A stretch of DNA of 64,000 nucleotides from Bradyrhizobium arachidis (GTDB lineage: Bacteria > Pseudomonadota > Alphaproteobacteria > Rhizobiales > Xanthobacteraceae). The stretch is taken from assembly GCF_015291705.1 (NCBI RefSeq), contig NZ_CP030050.1:2232001-2296000 (forward strand), in the 5' to 3' direction. Positions 47,587 to 56,977 of this stretch are shown one piece after another; within the stretch, counting starts at the first letter, position 1; every line of letters begins with the position of its first letter. The notes below the pieces were generated by a model. The model was not told where the DNA came from and made no database searches. It saw only the letters and a list, made by a program, of their open reading frames with translations. The position numbers were made by a program, and so were the translations under genes.

Positions 47587-48869
47587 AAGAACGGAATTGT
47601 GTAATCGTAGACGCCTACTCTACCGGCCGATACCTACCGGAAGAGTTCAAGCGCTATGGAATTGGAACGGTGCATGTGATGTCGGCTGCACAGATTCCGC
47701 CCATATTCCAATCGCATTTCAATGCGGATCTGTATGGTGAAGTCATTCGCCCCAGGGAGCGCATGGGGTACGACGACATCGTTGAATATCATCTTCAGGC
47801 TCTCCATGGCCGGGAATTGGAGTTCGTTATCGCGGGCTGCGAGACCGGAGTTGAACTCGCCGATTCTTTGTCGGAGCGGCTGGGCTTACCATCAAATGGG
47901 ACCGCGCTATCCGCTGCTCGGCGTGACAAAGCGCGATTGTCTTGCGCGCTCACCTCCGCAGGCGTGCGATCGATCAGACAAATCGTGTCCGACAGTCCTG
48001 TAGAGATCGCGAGCTGGAAGCGCGAAGCGAAGTTCGATCAGATCGTGATCAAGCCTCTGAACAGTACGGGTACCGAGGATGTATTCTTTTGCTCGACAGA
48101 TGCTGATATTCAGCGGGCTCTTAGCGCAATTGTCGGGAAGACGAACCGTGTCGGAGCATTGAATCGTTTTGCCCTTGGGCAAGAAAAAATAAATGGCCAG
48201 CAATACACGGTCAATGCCGTATCGATGGACGGGGAAGCCTTCGTTACGGAGGCCTGGACATATGACACGGTTCCAATTGAGGGGGCATCATCGGTCTGCT
48301 CACTTGAGAGATTGTTGGAGGGCAGCGAACCAATCGTTCAGGAACTGTCAGACTACCTGGAGCGTGCGTTGCAGGCACTACAGATCGTCGACGGACCGGC
48401 TCATGCTGAGATCATCGTCGATCATCGGGGACCGGTCCTGGTGGACTTCGGAGCGAGGCTTCAAGGGACCATGTCGGCAAAAGCACGAACAATGGCGTTG
48501 GGGCACAACCATATGACCCTGACGGCCTGGCGCTACGCAGATCCCAACGGCTTTGGTGAATATATGAGGCTGCGCGGGCCCTACAAGCGGCAGGCTCACG
48601 CACTTTGCGTCTCGCTGATCTCAGATATGGGCGGTGTCGTTGCCGGTTACCCGGGACTCGAAGCAATCCGCAAGCTCCCAAGTTTCGCGGATGCCATTGC
48701 ATTCGTTCCGATTGGTCAAGAGCTAGTTCCCACGATCGACTTGGCGTCAACACCAGGCATCGTTTATCTCGTGAATAGCGACTTGACTCAGCTTGAGAGT
48801 GACTATCGCAAGTTGCGAGCAATGCGGATGGACCAGGTGTTCGATTTAGTGATGCAGGACCGCGACTAA
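47583..48869 (+). CDS. rtxF: ATP-grasp ligase
   Basis: Encodes a 428-residue ATP-grasp enzyme of the kind that forms amide or peptide bonds with an acyl-phosphate intermediate. The ATP-binding parts include RRDKARLSCALTSAGVRSIR, FDQIVIKPLNSTGTEDVFF and the metal-binding end VDHRGPVLVDFGARLQG (GPVL.D.G.R..G). The start overlaps the rtxE stop. It may add an amino acid to rhizobitoxine or a precursor; the substrate is unknown. An ATP-grasp enzyme beside a glutamine-synthetase-like ligase suggests two separate conjugation steps. Letter by position. Confidence 0.8.
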   Translation: MKERNCVIVDAYSTGRYLPEEFKRYGIGTVHVMSAAQIPPIFQSHFNADLYGEVIRPRERMGYDDIVEYHLQALHGRELEFVIAGCETGVELADSLSERLGLPSNGTALSAARRDKARLSCALTSAGVRSIRQIVSDSPVEIASWKREAKFDQIVIKPLNSTGTEDVFFCSTDADIQRALSAIVGKTNRVGALNRFALGQEKINGQQYTVNAVSMDGEAFVTEAWTYDTVPIEGASSVCSLERLLEGSEPIVQELSDYLERALQALQIVDGPAHAEIIVDHRGPVLVDFGARLQGTMSAKARTMALGHNHMTLTAWRYADPNGFGEYMRLRGPYKRQAHALCVSLISDMGGVVAGYPGLEAIRKLPSFADAIAFVPIGQELVPTIDLASTPGIVYLVNSDLTQLESDYRKLRAMRMDQVFDLVMQDRD

Positions 48870-50206
48870 TGCCAACTGATCCCAGGTTGACCGGAGGGAA
48901 TCCATCCCGCGTGGCGATGGTCGGCGCAAGCGACTTCGATGGCGTTCTGCGAGGCAAACACGTCTTGGGTGAAGATCTCTCGGATGGAGATAAAGTTATC
49001 AAGTTCTCTGAAGCGGTGCTGGCGTGGGATTGTACGGACCGGGTCATTCCGGCCAGTTTCACGCAAAAGCCGCTATCAGCGTTCGGAGATGCTGACCTTC
49101 GTATTCTGTCAGGCACCGGCCGTTCGGTGTCTCATCTTGGCGATCAATATCTCTACCTCGCGGAGTTCACGGGCGCACATGAGGACATCTGCCCGCGCGG
49201 TATTCTGCGTAAGGTCCTGCGAAGGGCTGCTGAACACGGATACGACTGCACTGCCGGGTTCGAGTTTGAATTCATGCTGTTTAAGGAGAACGCAGACACG
49301 ATTGAAGAAAAGCCGTTCGGCGAGTGGGCTCCTTTAACTCGCGGCCCGTTCGGCTACTCGATTGCGCGCTCTGTCGCGCAACATGAGCTGTTTGATGAGA
49401 TCTTGGCGCTTTGTGAGAAGGCTAGAATACCTCTCAGCGGACTGCACTTTGAAACGGGACCCGGCGTGGTCGAAGCGTCACTTCGTCATTGTGATGCGCT
49501 GGAAGCTGCCGATCGAGCAACCATATTCAAGTCGATGATAAAGGCCTGGGCGCAAACGCGAGGCATGATGGCTACATTTATGGCCAAGGTTTCCGAGGAA
49601 TGGCCCGGCCAGTCCGGGCATATTCACATCTCGATGTCCTCGGATGGTCAGAATGCGTTTTACGACAGTGATGCGTTCGGCAACGTCTCGAAGCTTATGA
49701 GGCAATTCATCGCCGGACAACTAGAATACATGAATGAGTTCTGTGTGCTCGCTGCGCCGAACTTCAACAGCTACAAGAGATTGGTACCTGGCTGCTGGGC
49801 ACCAATCTGTCCAAGCTGGGGAGTTGACAACCGCTCCTGCGCAATTCGCGCCATTCCGGGAGAGCCATCTGCCCATCGCCTGGAGTATAGGCTGCCTGGC
49901 GCAGACCTGAACCCATATCTCGCGCTCGCAAGTGCGATTGGTTCGGGAATATTGGGTGTCGAGACAGGTCCGGCACTGCCGGATTCGATCATCGGTGATG
50001 CAAGCGCGGAAATGTGTCGGCCGTCCGCGAGACTGCCTCAAAGCCTATCAGAGGCAACTTCTCGGTTTGCAGAGTCTGCGGCGGCAAGTGATGTCTTCGG
50101 AGAAAGGTTCGTTGAAGCGTTTTCTTGCTCGCGCCGTTGGGAGTGGGAAGCCGTTCAACATCGGGTCACCGACTTTGAACGTCGGAGATACTTCGAGATC
50201 ATTTAG
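48869..50206 (+). CDS. rtxG: glutamine synthetase-like gamma-glutamyl ligase
   Basis: Encodes a 445-residue glutamine-synthetase-family protein (GlnA/PuuA type). Visible motifs are the metal-binding GFEFEFMLF, PLSGLHFETGPGVVEAS, the ATP-site SGHIHISMS, NSYKRLVPGCWAP and the glutamate-flap-side EYRLPGADLNPYLALAS. It likely adds a gamma-glutamyl group to an amine such as serinol or rhizobitoxine. The start overlaps the rtxF stop (TAATG), so it is coupled. It is the last gene; no terminator hairpin was noticed after it. Letter by position. Confidence 0.85.
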   Translation: MPTDPRLTGGNPSRVAMVGASDFDGVLRGKHVLGEDLSDGDKVIKFSEAVLAWDCTDRVIPASFTQKPLSAFGDADLRILSGTGRSVSHLGDQYLYLAEFTGAHEDICPRGILRKVLRRAAEHGYDCTAGFEFEFMLFKENADTIEEKPFGEWAPLTRGPFGYSIARSVAQHELFDEILALCEKARIPLSGLHFETGPGVVEASLRHCDALEAADRATIFKSMIKAWAQTRGMMATFMAKVSEEWPGQSGHIHISMSSDGQNAFYDSDAFGNVSKLMRQFIAGQLEYMNEFCVLAAPNFNSYKRLVPGCWAPICPSWGVDNRSCAIRAIPGEPSAHRLEYRLPGADLNPYLALASAIGSGILGVETGPALPDSIIGDASAEMCRPSARLPQSLSEATSRFAESAAASDVFGERFVEAFSCSRRWEWEAVQHRVTDFERRRYFEII

Positions 50207-50700
50207 CTTGAGCTCTTCGACAGTTCTGAACTTCATTCCTCTGGCTTGCCGGCCACACTATTGCGGCTGCCTGTTCCGCTGATGTTGGACTTCATACAGA
50301 GCAAATGTGCGTTACTCGTCAAGTGAGGACCTCGGGAACGTTGCGGAGGTCTGCTGTTATCTGCTCTGTGGCAGCAACCGCGATTGCTCCGTTGGGATGT
50401 TAGATTATATCTAACGTCCGGTCCTTCTCGTAAGCTTTACATCGGCAAGCAGATGGTGGAGCTCAAGCATGCGCCCGGTTGGCAGCTATCCCTCGCAAGC
50501 CGTCGAGCGTGCGCGCGCTTGCCCGGGTTGGTCCCAAAGCGGCAAGACAAACGTTGCGGTCCGTCAGCCAGAAACTCACTCCGGCTGAAGTGAACGAGCT
50601 GAAGTTCCTCGCCTCTACATTGCCGACTTGGCGCGCCAGACCGGTAATCGGACTGTAGGCGTAGCTCTGCGGCCCTTTTGATGATTGACGCTTGACATCT
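50207..50700. other. no recognisable gene
   Basis: Short frames only; nothing recognised downstream of the rtx operon. Confidence 0.4.
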
Positions 50701-51130
50701 ATTTGAGCCTCGTGCCGCGACGCCGCGGCTTCCAAATTTTTGACAATGCGCTGGCGCCGGCCTCGAGCATCCTCGGGGTGACGAGGTTGGGATCGAACTG
50801 TGCGGGCTCCAGAAGCGCATATTTTCATATTCCAGATGAGTAGGGTCGCCGCTGGCATCGAGGTATTCGGCATAGCCGGGCGCACCGCCGACGTCCTCGA
50901 GCAGGAGGGAAGTCCCTCTATCGTCGTGGTGTCGAACCATTTTTCGAGTTTGATCACTTGGTCTCAGCTGTCACCGAAATCATAGAGATAAATGGATCGT
51001 CTTCGCGCCGGTCTCCTGAACGATATTGAAGAGCCGCGTCTTGCGATGCATCGATGGGCTGAAGGCCAAAAATCTCCTCCGGGATCAGGGATACCCCGAC
51101 GTCCTTCGCCGGCCAGGAACTCCAAGAGAT
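50701..51130 (-). pseudogene. PRiA4b ORF-3-like protein remnant
   Basis: Minus-strand pieces in several frames follow the order of the pRiA4b ORF-3-like family: RGIPDPGGDF, then LYDFGDS followed by a stop where tryptophan is expected, DQVIKLEKWFDTTTIEG, and LLEDVGGAPGYAEYLDASGD with PTHLEYENM. These equal the family blocks YG.PD.....D, YDFGD.W.H.I.LE, and PPED.GG..GY.E.L....DP.H.E. A nonsense codon and at least two frameshifts make it a pseudogene. Confidence 0.7.
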
Positions 51131-52099
51131 GGCTGTTCGTCCGGCCAAACGCCGCCTGAAGCGTCAGATCGGCCGATCAAGGCGCAGCGCGAGCGGCACG
51201 ACAAGGCATCGCATCACCTCCGGTTTCACATCCTTGAGAGGTCACCTTGATCCGGACCGAGGTCGTGTTCAGGCGCATGCCGCCAGCCTCGGATCATGTG
51301 CTCAGCATTGAAGATTGAGTGGTGGACGCCATTTCTTAGTAGCGCTTTCGATAATCGCAGGGTTGATTGCCTCAAAGCAGTTTGGAAAGGCCGGGGGGAC
51401 CTAACAACGCTCTTGCCGATGTTTCTGCTAATACCCTTCGGCGGTATCCTTCTCGTCTTCGGACATGCACTGGGATACATGCATCTCGAAATATCTGCAT
51501 AATCCTCGCGATATCGGTCGGAGCAATCTTGGTGGGGAAACCGATTCTCACGCTTTCTGCTGTTTCGAGACTGGCTAACGGTAGTTCGCCGATATCAGAT
51601 TGGCGCTCGGTGTGCTTGGCACGCTCACTGCGCTATTTTATTTTAAGTGCGCGTAACTGGGCAGCATCCTCGGCGAGGCCCTATTCTGAAAAGGACTCGC
51701 GCAGCGTAGGTTCTGCTCACTCGAACGCGAGAAGAAGAGGTCGAGTTGACGGAACTTCCACATCGAGCCAGATCTACGCATAGTTGGATCCGAAACTCTT
51801 TGGTCGACCAATAGCATCTCCTCCCGGTTAATAAGAGCTTTGCTGCTGCCGAAAGCCTGACAATCGACCCTGCGGTTCGCCATGCTCGACGGCTTTCGGT
51901 ATTCGGGAAGGACTTTGGCAGGGCTATTTCTGGCAGCGCACATTTCCATACTGGTCACGGCGAGGCGGCGGAATGCGGACCGGCGCTACAATCGACTCTC
52001 CCGCACCTTATGGGCATGCCCTATTGCTGTCTCAGCACCACAACAGCTTCCATGAAATTGGAACTCGGACGGCGGGGTTGTGCATTCGGAGAGCATCCT
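51131..52099. other. no recognisable gene; possible tts-like element on the minus strand
   Basis: The minus strand at 51846-51864 reads GTCAGGCTTTCGGCAGC, resembling a tts box at 12 of 15 fixed positions. A 59-codon frame starting at 51817 (MLLVDQRVSDPTMRRSGSMW) lies about 30 bases downstream, with GGAGG just before the ATG. No family recognised. Confidence 0.3.
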
Positions 52100-52121
52100 T
52101 CGTCAGCCAGCCGTCAGCCAG
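52100..52121 (+). promoter_or_regulatory. candidate degenerate tts box
   Basis: TCGTCAGCCAGCCGTCAGCC matches the tts-box consensus at about 15 of 20 fixed positions, with the first eight bases perfect, and lies about 50 bases before the effector-like gene, the usual distance. It can also be read as a direct repeat of CGTCAGCCAG, so it needs a matrix search. Confidence 0.45.
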
Positions 52122-52171
52122 GCGGCCTATCCAGGGACGCTGCGCATTGTTGACCGTATTGGAGATGGAAC

Positions 52172-54427
52172 ATGACGGGCATTGGCCGACCTGGCGAACC
52201 GCACGTTGGGGCTGCGGGAGCCGACACCACGTCGGTATCGAGCAGTGCGCATTTGGAGCCAAATTTTGTCCCTGCGGAAGGCCACCGAGTTTTCAACTCC
52301 GTCGTGGAACGGATGCGCTTAGCGTCTGAAGATAGAATGGCGACGCTCACGAGCCTGCCCTCAGCTTCGGGTGTGGCAGTCCCCATTTCCTCAAGCGAGG
52401 AGGGGATCAACGCAGCGAAACAAAATATGGACGGCCTGCTTGAGGAACTTGATGCTTGCCACAGTGCTGCCATGGGCGCTCAGAGCTCGTCTGAGGCGCA
52501 AGAGCTGATCGATCAAGTTGTCAAAGCAGGCGCAGCAGTTCTGGACTACTACGCGAGCCTGTCTCCAGATGTGGCGCGCAGCATTCTGTCCGAAGAGCAG
52601 GCTTGCCGAATTCGTGACCGGACTCTGGATGCGGGGAACGAATGCAACGCGCTGGCCGAACCGACTATCTACGCCTTGGAGAAGAGTAGGGAGAATGCGG
52701 GAAAGATACTCGAGCGGATGCGCCAATCCAATGCTCCGCCCGACCAGCTGATCCGAGCGGCTTCCGGTGTGGCGAAACACTATTTGGCCTGCACGGAGTG
52801 GTGGGAAAAGAAGGCATTGCGCTCTGAGCGGATGCAGTCCGTCTGCGCAGCCACTGCCAGCTTGCCAAGTGCAACGGCCGAAAGGCGACAGGCCGAACAG
52901 GCGACACTACGGCTGCATACCGGCTGGGCACTGAATACGAGGTGCGTGCATCTGCAATCGCAAGTCCTTCTCGCGCGGGTCATGATTGAGTCGCACGCGA
53001 ACACGCTCGACCCGGCCGTCAGGCAAATCCTCTTGGGTGAGAACGGTCGGGCGCGTCTACTCGGAACCTTCATGGGCGATGTTGTTCCGGCATTCCTCTC
53101 AACGGGCGACGCTGTTCTGAACAGCAAAGGACAAGCCCTGGACGCAGAGCACTGCGCCGTTCTGGAAGGGGTCATGGAGCGGCTATCGGAATTTGCGTCG
53201 GCGTTGCCCAACATGGTTGCCGAGCTAAGGAATAAGGGAGCAAGTCCCGAGCTTCCGTTGGATCTGTTGGATCAGATCGTGGAAGGATCGTGGGTCACGG
53301 CCCATGAGGTCATGCGCCTGCTAGCAGTGCAGCCGAAGACAGCAGCCATCATTGCACCGCCAACGGAGGCTGGCCTTGCGTTACCGGCCGACCCTGCCGG
53401 CAACGACCCGGCGGCCGAAGGCAGTCCAGCGCGAAGGAAAGGGAAGGGCAAGCGGAGGCAGGCCGGAGGTGCGGGGAGCTCGGCAGCCGGGCAGCCCGAG
53501 CCGCAGCTCGCTAGGCCCGAAGCCGACGCGGCGCGAACCACCAAGGTTATTGTGCTCTCGGATCTGGGCACGAAGAAACTCGCGAGCGCGGAAGAGGCGC
53601 ATACGAGGATGTCATCGTCCGCGAGGGAACACTTGGCAATATGGCAGGCCCCGCCATCGAAGGAGACACTGACGCGCCTGCTCGCGCGATTGGACGAACT
53701 CTTGCAATTCGATCTGCCCAGTGAGCAAAGAGCCGTTTCGCAAGCGCGCCACATGAAGCCCGAAGATGCCGAGCACGTCGTGGACACCGTGGTTGAGCGG
53801 CTGCAGAGCCAATCCGCGGAGATTGAGGCCTGTGTAAAGGCGCTGGACGAACCTCGCCGACGCGGCCTGCTCACGCCTATCCAAGTGCCCGAAGTGCAAA
53901 AAAAAATAGTCCGCCTCAAGGCCATGTTGTCGGAGGTTAAGGGGCAGGCACGTACTGCGAAGGCGCAAAAGGCTTCGATCGAGATCGATTGCATGAAGAC
54001 CTATGCGTTTCCCTCGCAGAAGTACCTCGAACGGTTGCAGGCGGCCGAGGAGTTGGCTCCCTTGGAGTCACCGCGCGCGCTGAAGGGTGAGCCGGGAACG
54101 CTGTTCGAGCTCAAGCTGCAGCCTACGCCACTGCGCAATGGTACGGTGAATCCGATGTGGGTGCACATCCATACGAAGCGGCCGGTCTATGCGTGGCAGT
54201 TAACGACATTGGATGACGCCGAATTCGCCGCTTGCCACGTGAAATCCAACGAACAGCGCGGCTACAATCGCCTCTGGCAGAACGCTCGAGCTGCAACGGG
54301 TCACGAAGACGTCGTGATCCACCGCGGCAAGCTCACGCCTGCGTTCTGCAAGTCCTTGTTAGGTTCCGCTTTTAGCGGCTATCCAGGGTATCCTTTTGCC
54401 GGAACGGAGCGCGGGGCACGCAGGTGA
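52172..54427 (+). CDS. large putative type III effector of unknown function
   Basis: Encodes a 751-residue hydrophilic protein. The first 60 residues are rich in Ser, Thr, Gly and Ala (for example AAGADTTSVSSSAHLEPNFV), typical of type III signals, and the centre is strongly helical. A Pro/Ala/Gly/Lys-rich linker lies around residues 395-450 (PAEGSPARRKGKGKRRQ). The C-terminus has a compact, conserved-looking domain (YAWQLTTLDDAEFAACHVKS, GHEDVVIHRGKLTPAFCKSL). I recall similar C-terminal motifs in uncharacterised Bradyrhizobium effectors, possibly the Blr1649/Blr1676/InnB group, but cannot confirm it. A candidate tts box lies about 50 bases upstream. No catalytic motif recognised. IS debris begins about 120 bases after the stop. 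Confidence 0.7.
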   Translation: MTGIGRPGEPHVGAAGADTTSVSSSAHLEPNFVPAEGHRVFNSVVERMRLASEDRMATLTSLPSASGVAVPISSSEEGINAAKQNMDGLLEELDACHSAAMGAQSSSEAQELIDQVVKAGAAVLDYYASLSPDVARSILSEEQACRIRDRTLDAGNECNALAEPTIYALEKSRENAGKILERMRQSNAPPDQLIRAASGVAKHYLACTEWWEKKALRSERMQSVCAATASLPSATAERRQAEQATLRLHTGWALNTRCVHLQSQVLLARVMIESHANTLDPAVRQILLGENGRARLLGTFMGDVVPAFLSTGDAVLNSKGQALDAEHCAVLEGVMERLSEFASALPNMVAELRNKGASPELPLDLLDQIVEGSWVTAHEVMRLLAVQPKTAAIIAPPTEAGLALPADPAGNDPAAEGSPARRKGKGKRRQAGGAGSSAAGQPEPQLARPEADAARTTKVIVLSDLGTKKLASAEEAHTRMSSSAREHLAIWQAPPSKETLTRLLARLDELLQFDLPSEQRAVSQARHMKPEDAEHVVDTVVERLQSQSAEIEACVKALDEPRRRGLLTPIQVPEVQKKIVRLKAMLSEVKGQARTAKAQKASIEIDCMKTYAFPSQKYLERLQAAEELAPLESPRALKGEPGTLFELKLQPTPLRNGTVNPMWVHIHTKRPVYAWQLTTLDDAEFAACHVKSNEQRGYNRLWQNARAATGHEDVVIHRGKLTPAFCKSLLGSAFSGYPGYPFAGTERGARR

Positions 54428-54544
54428 CTCGATACGAGACTAGTCAAGCGACTCGATAGAGCGCCGCTTGTGGTACGGTATCGGTCTTCTTCGCATCCGG
54501 ATCCAGTGGCCGAATGAACCGCACTTTGGCCTCCAGGCTCCAAC

Positions 54545-55735
54545 TCCTGAGTTAAGGAGCCGGATTGAGCTCTGTTGGAGAGGCGAGCGTTCGCCATCGG
54601 CAACTCGAAGAGTTCTCTGAGCCGGGCGAGGATGCGGCTGGAAGTTGTGGCCGACGGCTGAGAGGACGACATTGGCGGCGTCGCCGCCGGGGCCTTTGAG
54701 GTAGCAGCGGCCGAGGGTGGCCTTCGGCCTTCATGTGCCCGATGATGGGTTCGATAACAGAGCGACGGCGCAGCTCGCGCTTGATGACACCGAAGATGCT
54801 GCGCTTCTGGCCGGAGATGAAGACGCGACGGGGATTCTGCGCATCGTGGCCGCGGTACCCCTTGTCGACATAGGCCCGCTCGATCGGACAGCCGGTCAGC
54901 GTCTCGGTACGCTCGATGACGTCCCGCAGGGGGTGCCCATCATACGGATTGTCGGGCATTGCGCTCGCGTGCAGCACGAACTCTCCGCCGGGAGCGCGGC
55001 GATTGTTGGTGACGACGGAGGCCTTCACGCCGAACTCGTAAGGCACGGCGGCCTTGGCTTTGCCGATGCACTCCACCTCCGGACCATGGAAGGAATAAAG
55101 CTTCCAGCCGCGCTGGCGCTGCTGCTGCGAACGAATCTGCGCGGCCCAGCCGAGCGAAAGGGCGAAGGCCTCCTCCAGTGCCGGCTGGCCCTCGATGTTG
55201 CGGCGGATGTCGCGAATGATTGGGCCGGGCCTGCTACTCAGAATGCGCAACTGTCGCTGATGCCGCCTGAACTGTTTGGCGCGAGCGTAGCGGGAAGCCA
55301 TCATCGCGGCGGCCTTGGCCACGCGAGCATAGGATTGCCGGACCTGACCCCGTGCCTTCTCGCCAATTGATTGAGGCCCTTGATGCCCGCATGCAGCAGC
55401 TCGGCATCGGTCGGAATGGTGATGGCCTTCGGCTGCACTGTGGTATCGACCGTGACGCGCTTGAGGTCCTGGCTGCGTAATGTGCCGGCCTCGTGCGCCA
55501 CCCGCAGGCGCTCGGTTCGCAGCAGCTCCAGCTTGTCGCCGAGCCGCTTGCGCCAATGGCTCAGGTCCGAGCGCTCGTGCGTGAAAGCGTGCTGGAAGAA
55601 CTCTAGGTCGTGAACCCGGCGCTCGCACAACCCCTCATCGGACAGCTCGTAAATGTGCTTGAGCAGCAAGAGCCCGATCATGAAGCGGGTCGCGATCCCG
55701 GGCCGGCCGTTCTCGCTGTAAAGCGGACACCGAGA
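54545..55735 (-). pseudogene. IS5-family transposase pseudogene
   Basis: Three minus frames read one after another: YSENGRPGIATRFMIGLLLL and KHIYELSDEGLCER (frame one), then YARVAKAAAMMASRYARAKQ through PIERAYVDKGYRGHD and RRSVIEPIIGHMKAEGH (frame two, with the DDE-type Asp and Glu), then LARLRELFELPMANARLSN (frame three). The two frameshifts near 55350 and 54690 inactivate it. The N-terminus is cut at 55735, where another IS fragment on the opposite strand begins. Confidence 0.8.
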
Positions 55736-56080
55736 TGATCGACTTCACCCACGTCAAAGCGCATCGCTCGGCAGCGGGCGAAAAAGGGGGGCAGAAGCAG
55801 GCTGTTGGTCGCTCGCGCGAAGGGCGCAACCGAAGATACACGCACTCGCAGATGCTAAGGGGCCCCTGATCGCATTCTGTTGACTGGAGGCGAAGCGCAT
55901 GACTGTCTGATCGCAGAACGCCTGATCCTCAGGGTCAAGCGGCCGAAACGGATGCTCGGTGACAAAGCCTATGATAGCGCCGAATTGCGTGAAGAACTCG
56001 ATGAGCGCGGAACCAAGCCGGTTATTCCAAACCGCAGCAATCGCAATCAACCGTACGGCTTCTCAAAGCGCTTTAGCCTG
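55728..56080 (+). pseudogene. IS5-family (IS427-type) transposase fragment
   Basis: The plus strand starts MIDFTHVKAHRSAAGEKGGQ, the first catalytic aspartate block of this group, then after a frameshift reads LLTGGEAHDCLIAERLI and RMLGDKAYDSAELREELDER with GTKPVIPNRSNRNQPYGF. The N-terminus and the last catalytic region are missing. It is inserted between the other IS5-family remnant and the truncated regulator gene. Confidence 0.75.
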
Positions 56081-56099
56081 CTCCGGGCTCCTCTGTGTT

Positions 56100-56208
56100 T
56101 GGCCGAGGCAAATATTTGGGCGATGTAGCCACGCGATTTCAAAAGATTCTCTGTCGCCGCACGGACTGAGGCGTCGTCGTCAACGACGGAAATCAAAGGC
56201 GTGGACAA
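56100..56208 (-). pseudogene. N-terminal stub of a response regulator
   Basis: The minus strand starts at a TTG with AGGAGG seven bases upstream and reads STPLISVVDDDASVRAATEN then LLKSRGYIAQIFASAKH, the first 35 residues of a FixJ/NodW-type receiver domain, including the acidic triad. It then stops matching, at the junction with the IS fragment. It lies 85 bases downstream of nodW in the same direction, so it was probably a third regulator gene (nwsB-like) of the nodVW locus, cut by the IS. Confidence 0.65.
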
Positions 56209-56293
56209 GACGAGCCCTCCTGAAGCGGGAATAGCGGCTGCAAGCATTAGCCACCTTGCGCGAAAAGTGGGCTCGACTGATGAACTTGTAAAA

Positions 56294-56977
56294 TCATACT
56301 TGCGTTTGTTCAGGACGATTAGTGCGAACTCCCAGCGTCTCAGTCATTCTGATCAAGTCGGCCAGCGAGCGTGCACGCATCTTTTTCATTACGTGTCCCC
56401 GGTAGATCTTGACCGTAATCTCGGCGAGCCCAAGCTCGGCGGCGACCTGCTTGTTCATCAGGCCGGCAGCGACCAGTTTCATCACCGCCTGCTCGCGCGG
56501 GCTTAAGGTCTCAAATAAAGACTGCAGGTTCGCGACCGTCTGCTGAGCCTCCCGTCTTTTGCGATCGCGTTCGGTCGCCGCAACCACGGCATCAAGCAGT
56601 TCCTGATCGCGAAACGGTTTGCTGAGAAAATCGACCGCTCCTTCCTTCATGGCCCTGACAGTCATTGGAATGTCGCCATGGCCGGTAATGAAAATGATCG
56701 GAATATGTATGTTCAACCTCGATAGCTCGGTCTGGAAGTCAAGGCCGCTCAAGCCTGGCAACCGGACATCAAGAACTAGGCAGCTAATAATGTCCGGGAT
56801 TGGGCTCTGCAGCATTTCGCGCGCCGATCCGAATGCAATGACGCCTAACCCTACCGATTGAAAAAGGTTCGTAAGCGAGCGACGCATGGAGATGTCATCC
56901 TCGACGACGAAGACAACCGCCCTTGTCGAGGACTCGGCATTGCTGACTTCACCTGGCGCGCCAAATCGTGCAGTCAC
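56294..56977 (-). CDS. nodW: two-component response regulator NodW
   Basis: Encodes a 227-residue FixJ-type regulator: receiver domain with the acidic pair in [13 protein letters not shown], phospho-acceptor Asp70 ([13 protein letters not shown]) and Lys in FLSKPF, and a LuxR-type output domain ([36 protein letters not shown]). Length and Asp70 agree with NodW of B. japonicum. NodV phosphorylates NodW in response to isoflavones, and NodW then activates nod genes, an alternative to NodD1 needed for nodulating hosts such as mungbean and cowpea. Its ATG overlaps the nodV stop (ATGA), so the genes are coupled. Confidence 0.93.
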   Translation of the reverse strand: MTARFGAPGEVSNAESSTRAVVFVVEDDISMRRSLTNLFQSVGLGVIAFGSAREMLQSPIPDIISCLVLDVRLPGLSGLDFQTELSRLNIHIPIIFITGHGDIPMTVRAMKEGAVDFLSKPFRDQELLDAVVAATERDRKRREAQQTVANLQSLFETLSPREQAVMKLVAAGLMNKQVAAELGLAEITVKIYRGHVMKKMRARSLADLIRMTETLGVRTNRPEQTQV

